Notes under the pieces: generated by a model
Databases searched by the model: none
What the model saw: only the letters and a program-made list of their open reading frames with translations
Told to the model about the DNA's origin: nothing
NCBI RefSeq assembly: GCF_000142905.1
Contig: NW_013657656.1
Span: forward strand, 389,308-453,307
DNA from: Thecamonas trahens ATCC 50062
Lineage: Eukaryota; Apusozoa; Apusomonadida; Apusomonadidae
Length of the DNA: 64,000 bases
Reading direction: 5' to 3'
Program-made: the position numbers and the translations under genes
In this document: piece by piece, positions 55,001-63,283 of the stretch
Layout: the number at the start of each line of letters is the position of its first letter
Numbering within the stretch: the stretch's first letter is position 1

Positions 55001-55396
55001 AGCCTGACCAAGGGCCACCGTGCGGCGGTGACGAGCGTCACAGACATGGGCGACGGGCACGTGGTGAGCACCGGCGCAGACGGGCGAATGTTGGCGTGGG
55101 ATCTACGTCTTGTGGCACGGTCAACCACCCACCGGGTGGTGTTTGAGATGCGGCGGTCGGCGCCGGCAAGCGCTATTCGCGCAGCTATCCGCCTTCCAGA
55201 CGGTGCGCTCTTTGCGGTTGCCACGCAGCACTCGCAGCAGTCGCTCCACCTTGTCGACATCGACGGCGGGCTCGTCGCTACGTTTGAGGGCGAGCTGACC
55301 CGGTCGGTGTCGGCCATCGGCATGCTCCCGACAGGCGAGCTAGTGACGGCTGCGCGCGGTGGGTGGATGTGTGTCTGGAGGGCGACGAGTGTGTAG
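49028..55396 (+). CDS. Nucleotidyltransferase / kinase-like / LRR / WD40 giant fusion protein
   Basis: 2122 residues in a single intact frame. Residues 1-450 are helical and repeat-like. A DUF294/GlnD-type nucleotidyltransferase motif follows: GSFSRMEACPFSDLDAILLV, with G538-S539 and the metal-binding pair D550, D552. A second helical region and then a kinase-like domain lie at about 930-1260. It has HFKLYPLLPGHE (Lys953), NPEDGKPDNHVV (1102-1113, like a catalytic loop D..xxN) and VDNEYGFV (D1148, like a DFG-position metal ligand), followed by KSIYFCMSAL. Leucine-rich repeats occur at about 1450-1540 and 1700-1790, separated by a Ser/Arg-rich linker. WD40-like repeats run from 1835 to the end (GVVRFWDTGSNEVLSELDTKG and others). 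Comparable nucleotidyltransferase plus NPEDGKPDN-type proteins occur, from memory, in amoebae and their chlamydial symbionts. The function is unknown; nucleotide or phosphate transfer to a target bound by the LRR/WD40 part is inferred. Confidence 0.65.
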   Translation: MSEGFLSRLAHTHALPAEDAVHVLQQELHDVAHASEGGAGAAMHAAYVAAMVATARAVATGGMTEVVSGLSVLYTDVVDPYAARLAAMESEAADELRLAFAHAMLDVVSTSLRPLADAKPGLAPDLLRRSKAMLERALMVTISLVDERPAMRGSASLLLHAIGGLVHALLEHAPEAARLSIRYATGHRPAMGYATSALALDDTHAARAAVTRALATYARAALIGSTDALISIVASDLAPTLRNTPAAQQDAANHWFHRARVLYGVGLHEHAKTVAHHVAQFLARPGLAVPGGYEMRGKAKALFHAAVGVGSGGSGHGACSGSGELIEDASDYPHLFLRLRYAVGWVRHLISGLLLLLPPLEGVPMMLADDAGVVYPLPEEPPRGPTDACPIPSALYSAFVSHLHAHKLLPDSLGRVRQVVNYPTMGTATSEASSSTASDRSGTSGNDDSVVLVSKALSPAELAAAVFAAPETRATLELACADPLFPGFTTLLHLQHALMRALLAHMWGLTDLVSSTPTGGASRGNSNAKTEYAFVALGSFSRMEACPFSDLDAILLVDPNAPPSFRDGLGARARFFELLVMSLGETQFHVVKDWHHRDVSIIESGFDLDEAHLSPVRTIVTPDELITLHVNAATELLKYEYDNVDPFTHAAREPSLVFGSARVFASYQAQLKQLFTSAAADFSPDVEAAADGVSLGALYALTTLDKNTGPGSAFAPVHLTTRSRDELSIKTHAIRFVTMTVGALALYLDGMGIEVPETVLRLQRLAQARLIPPRLAIELIRLHEWLFRTRFALHLSARRENDVVSRAAHGPTVAVLEKAASRILSPLYEAVRAFVASREPRNTISSLVYLRAAEFSARLDAVSDVIVSDVFGEAEDGSFDRLELLRSVDELAFMGVRRGAAIRRLHADVGALLFPGSDGESPDRGAPNDDSEVPGVESFGRAHVVYARGVHFKLYPLLPGHEISVSLLAQSLFSEYTLTPLVDVAVVRHGGREHLLLMGETISRFNMLMALQTSPSGQLVTGNSGLLEVLRGTMGFEFGVPTLPAPFAQLGTSKRPLEPSTNPSMARDERICFRSADGELGVNVALDMEQYSAAVLLALCVNPEDGKPDNHVVMLSEELPRRATPMVTEVADGKRAVVTYRAQVVSVDNEYGFVEATKASCPQVKSIYFCMSALSLPVPVHLRKVVTRWDARHALASWLQHLQAAECEFKHLGAAIGDDELGVRFVAGIVHVLFHKLARLRRALQIARVTHRELLFQMERELAEHYLSAFKDPKLATPIERMLKIASSNYQQRTVLTSLLATARLVGLSVPSATPDLSEFVTLTSAETIRNSQDRFVASGGAGPSQTTYDFAALAAARQDVLTHGSSSSVATLVEAGTAGERVGPDELLIELELLQEGENALEALIEHGDLRPFQALHLPQFKEAALKRLHLDKLGAELQRSVLKAIDGTLFVELHLPRCGELSDSVLKSIVSKCPALVELNVAHCSRIVSVGSVGIYAPLLQVLDVSHTSVTLKALDGIEASAPHLTWLNIEGVAAIADSPRRIFQASPGLVWSRLPLRLQYGLVLLHECAPSAQASGAVASLGSIPLFEFSAAARKRRKKHDKKVVAALKERWRSMAASGSRSRSGSLLSSSSAGSSFMASFKASLSASSCSSMSSLEPSVEVSESQQVQFSVDLGHPPMATAGLGLLDRETALASFVMLVELDLVNTGLRVLHASVLCELLCDERMQQLRKLNVSWNELGNIGTSLLAQVWSSAGSQRSFVGLQVLDMRFNAIDDHGYENLASIREHEPPSSPRYILFDEPYSPRPRLLSLHAYETSEADWELLARARKQKVSAMVVLRTDVVVVGTPSGAVYAWDVHSGSEPTLVANLHSAVHGLLQHPMDRSLVVATASGAFQLDVWSGVELNRMELLSGVEARVVASIGLCATAVGCSDGVVRFWDTGSNEVLSELDTKGGAVTALTLLGDGTLAIGFESGTVEIVELAGGRCVLSLTKGHRAAVTSVTDMGDGHVVSTGADGRMLAWDLRLVARSTTHRVVFEMRRSAPASAIRAAIRLPDGALFAVATQHSQQSLHLVDIDGGLVATFEGELTRSVSAIGMLPTGELVTAARGGWMCVWRATSV

Positions 55397-55599
55397 ACGG
55401 GTTGCTGGCGGGTTTCGAGAGCGTTTACCGGGCTGTGAGCCACCAACACTCGCGGCTGGGTGGCGATGCGAAGCGGCTGGTTCCTCACTCATGGAGTGCC
55501 CGCCATCATCGTCGCGCCTCGTCATCCAAGGGTGGGTGGCCTGGCTTCCCGCCCCGTCAAAGATCGGCGGGGGAGGGAGAGAGTAGTCTGCGCGGCGAG

Positions 55600-58500
55600 T
55601 CAGAGCGAGCCGACGACGACCGAGACGGCGTAGGCGAGCATGGCGACGATGACGACAATAACAGTGGCGGCGAGGGATTCGATTGTTGATGCGGCGGTGG
55701 CGGCGTCCATCATGGACACCATGCGGAGGACGACGAGGGTGGCGACGAGCGAGGCGGTCTCGAGCTGCATGGCTCGGCTATCGCTCAGCGGGTGCCAACG
55801 GAGGTGGGCTCCAAGGGCGAGCGCCACCACAGCCGCAAGCCCGCCGCCTACAAACACCGAGTCGTGGGGAACGACGGCCGAGATGGTGGCGATGGCCACG
55901 CGGCGGGCAAAAATGACGCCTTCGAACCACCACACCTGCGACCGGAAGGCCTCCCAGAGAAAAGCCAGCGGGTGATGATGGCTGTGGCCACCCGACCGAT
56001 GCTCGCCTGTGCTGTCCAGCAGCGGCAGCGTGTGCTCGGCTTCGTCGTGGCCACCATCGCGCTCGACAGCGATAGCGGTGCGTGCGATGGTGATTGCGAC
56101 GGTGACAAGGGCGGCAATCGCAAGGAGGACGGTGAGAGCCGAGGCGATCAGGGCAATGTGCTCGCGCGAGCCGCAGGCAACCCACGGCACCGAGTCGAGG
56201 TACGACGCGTGGACGCCCGGAGTCGGGTCGGGGACGCAGGAGAAGTAGGCCAGTGATCGCTGGATGAGAGGAAAGACGAAGAGGTAGCCAAGAGTGCCTG
56301 CAGCGAGGTCCGCACGACGGCGATTTCCGGCGTAGTCGGGGACGAGGCGAAGAACAAGGCAGACGACGACAGGGCCGGCGGTGAGGAGGACAAAGACCCA
56401 AAACTGGCCGAGCTGGTGGGCACCGATGCACCCGATGCCGGTAAGGGTGAGGCTCGCCCGCTCGAGCATGTTGCGGGTGGTGGCGAGCGAGGACGAGGCG
56501 CTGTCGGCAGCGGCTGTCGAGCCAAGGACGACCGAGAGGGTCTGAAGGAAGACGACCATGGTCTTGAGTGCTGCTTCTGCCTGCTCTGCCTTGTTTGGCT
56601 TGTCGATGATGGTGTAGAGGGTGAGGGCGATGAGGGCGCAGGCGATGGCCACCACCTCCCAGGCCTCGGCGAGGCCAAAGACCGCCAGCAGGACGCAGAT
56701 ACCGGCCTCGAGTGCTAGCGACGCCACCACGGTCTTGACTTTGCCCGTCTGCGCCTTCAGCCGCACCCACAGTGTGCTGCTATTGGCTAGTGCGATCTGG
56801 ATGGAGCCGTGGCGCGAGCGACGGCTGCTGCCGCGCGGCGTGAGGATGTAGGCGGCGAGGAGGATGACGACGATGACGCCGAGGGCCGCGAGAACGACGA
56901 TGGTACCGGTGGCAGTGAGCTTGCAGCGGATACACTTTCCGAGCCCAGCGCCCGGGGCGAACCAGCCTGGGGCGCATCGGGCGCAGAGGCGGTCCTCAGT
57001 GCCGTCGATACAGGCCCCGTCGCCAATACAGGCCTCAGGCTCGGGGCAGTGGAGAAAGAAGCCCGGGTTCCCAGTGGGAGTGTAACCCTCGCGAGCACGC
57101 GGGCGTGCGATGCCGCCGTGGCACTCGCCGCCGGGTGGGCAGACGACACAGGCAGCGACCGGAACGGCGGGCGACCAGAACTCGGGCTCGCATCCACAGC
57201 CAAGGGAGCCATCGGCGGCGAGCGGCATGAGCTCGGCGTTGGCGGCGCAGAGGCAGACGAGTCCACCTGAAGGCTGGCGGACCGGCGGACGGCCGCCCGG
57301 GCACGAGGCGAGGCGGATGACGATGGGCGTCGATTCGATGTAGCTCTTCGCTTGCGAGACCTTGAGCACGGCGGTGACGACCACGTCAGTGTCGAGAACG
57401 GTGTGATCTGTGGCGGCGAGGGCGAGCGAGGCGAGCGAAGTGACGTTGGCGGTGGTGGAGACGGCCACGTCAGGCGAACCGCCGTAGGTGGTCACGCTAC
57501 TCGGGAGCACGAGCGAGATAAGCAGCGCGTTGTCGGTGATGACATTACCTACGGCGTCGTAGATGGCCAGCGCAAAGCGCGGCGCGAGCGGGATGCCCGA
57601 GACGACGGTGGAGCCGTTGAGGGCAGCTATGCCGGCGGCCCACTCGAGGCGAATCGGCGACGATGCGAGGCTACCGCCCCAGGTGAGCGAGGTGGAGGTA
57701 GCGCCGAGAGCAGCAAGAGTAGAGGGCGGAGCGATGACAAAGTCTGCGAGTGTGATGGTAGCTGACGCATTGTGCGGCGGGCAGGCCATGGCGACCGAGC
57801 CTGCCGACGACGCCGAGTTGCCTGAGCCCGCGACTGGTCCTGTGACGGAGAATGAGGCGCCGCAGGCAAAGACCAGGCTGCCGTAGACAGCACGATTGGC
57901 TATCAAGACGGCGCCGTCGAGGACCAACTCGGTGGCGCGGATGTCGCGGAAGTGCGGGAGGGCGATGGGAAGGAAGTTGCTCTGGTAGCCGACGCCGTCG
58001 AGTACTGTCCGGGAAGCAACACCGAGCACGCCACCGAGAATGGCGAAGTTGCCGACATAGGTGTTGTCGGTGGCGACGAGGCGGGCGCCCGGAACCAAAG
58101 CAAAGACGCCGCCCCAGATGGATGCGGCAGTGGCTTCGACTACCGTGCCCGAGACGGAGATGTTGACGCCGTGGCCATCGGCGGCGATGAAGCCACCAGC
58201 GACCGACGCTAGCGAGTTCTTCACCCGCGATGCAGTGATGGACACCTTCGCGTGGCTACCCACCGCAAAAGTGGCGCCGTTGGGGGCCTGGTTGTTGGAG
58301 AGGTACGAGTTGGAGACAATGACTGACGACGGACTTGTCGCCGAGCTGGAGACGGCGTAAACGACGCCGCCCGAGGCCGAGGCCGAGCAGTAGGATATCG
58401 ACGAGTTGCGGATGACTACGGTCCCGCCGTCGAGCACCAGTGCCATGCCGCCGTAGCCCACTCCGAGCGAGCGGATAGAAGAAGTGAGGGTGCCGCTGTT

Positions 58501-61488
58501 GAAGAAGGCATCGACAGTTGTGTTGTGGAGCTCGAGCCTGGCGTCGATACCGGCGATTCGCAGCGGGGCCGCGCCGTTGATAGCGGCGATGGACGAGGCC
58601 CCGCTGAGCGCGAGCGAGGTCAACGTGAGGTCGATGCCCTGCGCGACGTCAAAAACAACGCCGCCAGCGGAGGAGCAGGCGATGCCTGCAGACGGCGCGT
58701 CGCCAAGGAGAACACCCGAGCGCGAGGGCGCGAGATGTCGCGAGGTTGGACAGCCGGTGAATGAGGAGGTGACGACGGCAGTGGTGACAGCGCAGCGGGA
58801 GAAGCGAGACATGGCGAGGGCGAGGCAGGCAAAGGAGGCCGGCGAGGCACATGCGGCGGTGTTTGGCGGGACGGCGACAAAGGTGTCCGGGAACGGATCG
58901 TCCAGCCAGGGCGACGGCAGGTGGAGAAAGAGGTCAAACGACGGCCCATCTTGAGCGAAGCCGACCAAGAGCAGATCGAGCCATCCGTTGCCGTCAAAGT
59001 CGCTGAGGGCAAGGCTGATGGTGTTGGGGAGGATGAGATGTGTGGCAGCGGAGACGACAAAGGAAGCCGCAAAGGTAGCGTTGGCTCCATGCGACGGCCA
59101 GACGACAACAATGTCTTTGCAGAGGGCGATGATGTCGTTGCCGAGCCAGTTCCGTGGGTCGACGAGGAGCATGTCGACGACGGCGCAGTCAAGGCCGGTG
59201 TGCGCGAGCGAGGGCGGAAGGGTGAGGATGCGCTGCAGCGGAGAGGATCGCGCTTGCGAGGAGAGGAGGACACGGACGCGAAAGTCCCCGCCTGGCGCAA
59301 GTGCTTGCTCCAGAATGGCAATGTCGTCGAGCGGGTCAGAGCCGGGCATGGGCGGGTCGAGCGGACCGGCGGCGAGTCCGATGACGGAGCCTGTGGCTGG
59401 CGCGAGCGAGGATGACGACCAGGTGAGGCCTGGCGTGCCCGGGTTGGAGACGAGGACGATAGCATTAGAGATTGGGTCGGCGACGACGACGTCTGCGGTG
59501 CCAGGGCGGGAGCCTGCAATACGCGCGACGACAATGGCGGAGACAGCGATGGGACTGAGATCGACGCCAAGGTCGACAGGGGTGACGACTAGGCGCGATG
59601 GATCCATGACCGGCGCGGCAACTCGCAGCAGTGCAAGCGAGTAGAGTGGAAAGGTGTGGGCGAGTAAGAGGGTCTCGATGGGAGCATTATAGAAGAGGCG
59701 GCCAGGAATAGCGGTGGCGTCGAGGAGGGTGTCGAGCTGTTTGATGGCGACAGGGGCGGCGAAGACGCCGTGGCCGAGGTTGGCAGCGTACAGAAGAGCA
59801 CCGGGTCTGGTATCGATGGCGCTGATGGCGACGAGGAGGTCGACAACCGCGTCACCGGTAAGATCAACAAGGGCGATGGCGGCGTCGCTGATGGAAGAGA
59901 TGGCATCCTGGACAAGTGAAGGACCTGTAATGCAGCGGAAGGGCGCATCTTGAGACAAGTCATGGAGCGTGTTGATGCAGGTAAAGATGCCAAAGCCAAA
60001 TGTGAGACCGACAAGGTCGGGCTCAGTGTCGGCGTCGACAAGACCGACGACGACGGCTGAAGTGGAGGTGGGGATCTTGGCCGCAGCGAGATCGGATGGG
60101 AGGAGGAGAGGGATGGGTGAGAGGAGCGGCGGCGGAACAACAGCGTGGAGGTGAAGCACGTAGCCAATGTGCTGAGCGACGATACACTGGACGGCGAGGA
60201 GCGACGGGACGGCGGACGTAGTGGTGAGCGAAGCGGGGAGAACGGCAAAGGCCGGCGGCGACATCATCGTCGCATCGGATTGGTGGATGACAACGAGGGA
60301 GGAGAGAGTGCGGATGCGTGGGCGGGTTTCGGGAGCGGAGATGACGTCAAACGTGAAGACAACCGGGGCGGCAGAGTCTGTAAAGACGCCGGCGACAGTG
60401 GCAAAGGCAAAGGTAGTGGTGTACGGACGCGGGGAGCGCCAGGGTGCGAGGGCGATGGGTGCGGAGAACGAGCCAAAGTTGTTGTTGTTGATCGAGGCGA
60501 CGATGACTGGAACGAGCGAGGCGGGCAGGGGGGACATGAGAATGGCAGCGAGGAAGCCCGTCGACGGATCGGAGCTCGCGATGCCGCCGACGACCAGATC
60601 AAGGGCTCCGTCACTATCGAGATCGGCAACAGTGAGCGAGGTGATGGTTGCAGCCGAGAAGGCAGCCGGCCAGGAAATTGGGAGCATCGGCGGAGGATGC
60701 GCCAGTGGAAGAGCAACAATGGTGAGCGTGTTTCCAAGGCCGACGGCGACAGAGGCCGGGCCCATCGCAGCGACGATGGTGCCGGAGAAGAGCGAAGACT
60801 CTGCAGTGTCAGGCAGGACGGTGAAGGAGAGTGAAGGAGGGGCAGGAAGCGGCGAGGCCAAGTGGAGCGCAACCAAGTGGATACCAACGGGGTCGGTGAC
60901 AGAGTGGCGGAAGACCAGATAGAGACCATCGGCGTTGTCAGCGACGACGGCGGCGGCCCAGTGGTAGTACTGCGGATCACACGAGACGAGGACGTCGTTT
61001 GCGGCATGGCTCCCGAGGAGCAGGGTGGGAGGCGTATCAAAAACAAGCGGATCGGGCGAGCCAGGATAGAGCCACAACGAGCCATTGGTTGGTACGGCGG
61101 TGGTAGCCATGGCGATGACGATGTCGAGGTAGTCATCGTCGTCGACGTGGGCGAGGAGAAGCGGGCCGAAGAGCATGTTGGTTGTGTCCGGCGAGGTAAT
61201 GACTATGTGAGATGACGGTGTGGATGATGATGATGACGATGATGACGATGAGAGAGAATGTGCGGTGACGTATGACACGTATGGACAGTATGCGATGGGT
61301 GCATGTGGTGAAGGCACGCAAGTGGAGAGCGCCGTAAAGGTGGCGGTGGGAAGGGCAAGGGAAAGCGGCGTGGCAGGTGTGGTGGTGTTAGCTGGTGAAG
61401 TGGAGCATGGCGGGAGGGGCGTGGAGGTGGCGGATGCGATGGCGTGAGTGAGGGTGAGGATGAGGATGAGGGCGAGGAGAGGGGGCAT
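55600..61488 (-). CDS. Giant surface receptor: FG-GAP repeats, beta-helix, Cys-rich stalk, multi-pass module
   Basis: 1962 residues in one intact frame. A clear signal peptide (MPPLLALILILTLTHAIASA) is present. FG-GAP/VCBS-type repeats with Ca-binding-like DxDxDGxxDLVV motifs (VDDDDYLDIVIAM, ADLDSDGALDLVVGG, SDFDGNGWLDLLLVG) cover about residues 60-840. A parallel beta-helix of the Chlamydia-Pmp/right-handed type (SYLSNNQAPNGATFAVGS, ASIWGGVFALVPGARLVATD) spans about 900-1330. A Cys-rich stretch ends CARCAPGWFAPGAGLGKCIR near 1515. The final ~440 residues have about nine helices with motifs FSCVPDPTPG, PWVACGSREH and FLWEAFRSQVWWFEGVIFARR, homologous in order and sequence to the end of the LRR receptor at 21896-25960. 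The ectodomain suggests adhesion or ligand sensing. A poly-C run lies on the sense strand just upstream (61545-61565 on the plus strand). Confidence 0.75.
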   Translation of the reverse strand: MPPLLALILILTLTHAIASATSTPLPPCSTSPANTTTPATPLSLALPTATFTALSTCVPSPHAPIAYCPYVSYVTAHSLSSSSSSSSSSTPSSHIVITSPDTTNMLFGPLLLAHVDDDDYLDIVIAMATTAVPTNGSLWLYPGSPDPLVFDTPPTLLLGSHAANDVLVSCDPQYYHWAAAVVADNADGLYLVFRHSVTDPVGIHLVALHLASPLPAPPSLSFTVLPDTAESSLFSGTIVAAMGPASVAVGLGNTLTIVALPLAHPPPMLPISWPAAFSAATITSLTVADLDSDGALDLVVGGIASSDPSTGFLAAILMSPLPASLVPVIVASINNNNFGSFSAPIALAPWRSPRPYTTTFAFATVAGVFTDSAAPVVFTFDVISAPETRPRIRTLSSLVVIHQSDATMMSPPAFAVLPASLTTTSAVPSLLAVQCIVAQHIGYVLHLHAVVPPPLLSPIPLLLPSDLAAAKIPTSTSAVVVGLVDADTEPDLVGLTFGFGIFTCINTLHDLSQDAPFRCITGPSLVQDAISSISDAAIALVDLTGDAVVDLLVAISAIDTRPGALLYAANLGHGVFAAPVAIKQLDTLLDATAIPGRLFYNAPIETLLLAHTFPLYSLALLRVAAPVMDPSRLVVTPVDLGVDLSPIAVSAIVVARIAGSRPGTADVVVADPISNAIVLVSNPGTPGLTWSSSSLAPATGSVIGLAAGPLDPPMPGSDPLDDIAILEQALAPGGDFRVRVLLSSQARSSPLQRILTLPPSLAHTGLDCAVVDMLLVDPRNWLGNDIIALCKDIVVVWPSHGANATFAASFVVSAATHLILPNTISLALSDFDGNGWLDLLLVGFAQDGPSFDLFLHLPSPWLDDPFPDTFVAVPPNTAACASPASFACLALAMSRFSRCAVTTAVVTSSFTGCPTSRHLAPSRSGVLLGDAPSAGIACSSAGGVVFDVAQGIDLTLTSLALSGASSIAAINGAAPLRIAGIDARLELHNTTVDAFFNSGTLTSSIRSLGVGYGGMALVLDGGTVVIRNSSISYCSASASGGVVYAVSSSATSPSSVIVSNSYLSNNQAPNGATFAVGSHAKVSITASRVKNSLASVAGGFIAADGHGVNISVSGTVVEATAASIWGGVFALVPGARLVATDNTYVGNFAILGGVLGVASRTVLDGVGYQSNFLPIALPHFRDIRATELVLDGAVLIANRAVYGSLVFACGASFSVTGPVAGSGNSASSAGSVAMACPPHNASATITLADFVIAPPSTLAALGATSTSLTWGGSLASSPIRLEWAAGIAALNGSTVVSGIPLAPRFALAIYDAVGNVITDNALLISLVLPSSVTTYGGSPDVAVSTTANVTSLASLALAATDHTVLDTDVVVTAVLKVSQAKSYIESTPIVIRLASCPGGRPPVRQPSGGLVCLCAANAELMPLAADGSLGCGCEPEFWSPAVPVAACVVCPPGGECHGGIARPRAREGYTPTGNPGFFLHCPEPEACIGDGACIDGTEDRLCARCAPGWFAPGAGLGKCIRCKLTATGTIVVLAALGVIVVILLAAYILTPRGSSRRSRHGSIQIALANSSTLWVRLKAQTGKVKTVVASLALEAGICVLLAVFGLAEAWEVVAIACALIALTLYTIIDKPNKAEQAEAALKTMVVFLQTLSVVLGSTAAADSASSSLATTRNMLERASLTLTGIGCIGAHQLGQFWVFVLLTAGPVVVCLVLRLVPDYAGNRRRADLAAGTLGYLFVFPLIQRSLAYFSCVPDPTPGVHASYLDSVPWVACGSREHIALIASALTVLLAIAALVTVAITIARTAIAVERDGGHDEAEHTLPLLDSTGEHRSGGHSHHHPLAFLWEAFRSQVWWFEGVIFARRVAIATISAVVPHDSVFVGGGLAAVVALALGAHLRWHPLSDSRAMQLETASLVATLVVLRMVSMMDAATAASTIESLAATVIVVIVAMLAYAVSVVVGSL

Positions 61489-61544
61489 GATGGGAGTGGG
61501 GTGTGGTCTGGCTTGTGCGGGTGGTGGGCGTGGCCGTGGGCAGT

Positions 61545-61565
61545 GGGGGGGGGGGGGGGGGGGGG
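61545..61565. repeat. Poly-G run in the divergent promoter at 61.5 kb
   Basis: Twenty-one G between two divergent genes (starts at 61488 minus and 61607 plus), the only long feature in a 118-base intergenic space. Confidence 0.9.
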
Positions 61566-61606
61566 AGGGGGGTGGTGGTGGTAAAATTTGTTGGGACGTG
61601 GAGGCT

Positions 61607-63283
61607 ATGGAGACAGTTTATCGCACGGCGCCGTCCAAGATCAAGGACCAAATTGCAAAGAAGAGAAGGAGAAGCTTATCGCGGTGCTGCAGCAGCGGAT
61701 GCGGCGGGTGATGGGCGATGTGGGCCATGACGAGACAGCGCTGGCGGAGATGTCGGCGCGCCATGCGTCGCAGACAGAAGCCATGCGGTCTGTGCTGTTT
61801 GACGACGGTCTGCCGCTGCGGCACATGCGGAGCGTCGATGAGACGCGGCACGTCAGTGTACCGGCCACCGACGATCTCGCGCTGCTGAACGCGTTGATCG
61901 AGTCATCGGCCGTCTTTGCCACACCAGGTGCTGGATAGACGGCTGGCGGCCGGCACGAGAGTGGGCGCGACGCGCTCGACGTCTGGGTCGACTCTAACAT
62001 GGGCGCAGCTGGCGTACTGGACACTGTTGACCACAGCGGTCACGAGTTGCGGCGAAGCAGGCGGTGGTGGCGGTCGAGTCGGCACCGTTCGTCGCGGAGA
62101 AAGTCGCGAAGCAGTGGAGGGAGTCGGACGCGGCGGCGGCGGCGATCGCGGGATTGACGCACATGCGGCGATGAAAGGGTCGGGCGGCAATAATGGTGGC
62201 TTGGGGTGGATCGGCCTCGACTGCAAGGTTGGGACAGCAGATCTGGAGGCGAGCACCTTCCGCGTGGCCATGCCTGGAGGCAGCACTCTGTTGCGAGCGA
62301 GGGTGCGGTCGGCATGTGCAACGCCTTCCACGGCCATCGCGTCGAACAAGAGCGACACACCGTTCAAGCGGCTGGCATTTATCGGTGACACGGTGCTCAC
62401 CCTTATGGGTCGGATGCAGCTGTTCTCACTCGAGGACAGCGCCATGGATGTGGGTCCGATGGCGAGCGCCATGCAGGACATGGAGTCACGGGAAGCGTGT
62501 CAACAGTATCTCAAGGCCACTGGCATGGATGAAGTTGTGCTTTCGGACTCTTACGATATACAAGCCGAGGCCATCTTGTGTGCCATCTACCTGCTGTATG
62601 GCCTCGACGACACCGAGCGCATCTGGCGTATGTTCGTGTCGGCAGTGGCCTCGGTAGACGATGCGGCGCCGAGCGGCTCAAGCACTTCAGCGCCGAGATG
62701 TGGCAAGCAGGAGAGGCAGCAGACCGTGTCGACTCGTGCGATGGAATCCGTGGCGGCCTGGCAGGGAGCCGAGCTCGGAGTTCCAGACTCTGATGTCAGC
62801 CGGCACCATCGGAGAGGTGATCAACTGCTGCACCCAGCCTTACCCCCCCGACTCGATCGACCGCTCCCGTTCTTGACAGCCCCAACTGCGACCCCCCTCC
62901 GACCCGATCTACAGCCGACCAAGTCGCACGGGGCGGTTGGGCTCGGTGCAGTGGCTACGCGCTTGCGAGTCAGCGCGGTGACCAAATCGAGGCGATCTGG
63001 GCCGAGCAGCTGCCGCCAAGGCGAGCCTCGACGAGGACGTAGCGATCGGCAGACGCGGACGAGGGCGGGCGCGAGCGCCGCGGGCGCAGCTGATGAGGTT
63101 GTCGCGGGCGATGTGGCGGCTGATGACGACTTTGGTGAGTGAAGCTGATGGCGACAACGTCAGAGTTGGTCTTCTGCGAGGCACGGCGGACGGATGGACA
63201 CGATTGTCGGCAAGGGGGAGAGCGACGATGCTGGCGTGATCGTGCGGTACCGACACTCCTGCTGCGATGCCGTCGCAGCTCGG
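61607..63283 (+). CDS. RNase III-like domain protein (intron and several frame breaks)
   Basis: Reconstructed from pieces. An ATG at 61607 starts METVYRTAPSKIKDQIAKK. One extra A at 61661-61662 continues into EKEKLIAVLQQRMRRVMGD up to 61927. A probable intron with donor GTGCTG at 61928 then leads to the RNase III-like part, around 62240-62660: FKRLAFIGDTVLTLMGRMQLF and LSDSYDIQAEAILCAIYLLYGLDDTERIWRMFV. These match the RNase III signature (LEFLGDAVL) and the second acidic helix (DAFEALIGAIYLD). The first signature Glu is Ala here, while the Asp and the helix Glu remain. Further -1 breaks near 62669 and 62764 lead to SSEFQTLMSAGTIGEVINCC; that frame stops at 62876. Protein-like sequence in shifted frames, plus a GTGAGT intron at 63135-63180, carry on to 63283. 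Exact boundaries are uncertain. Confidence 0.45.
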
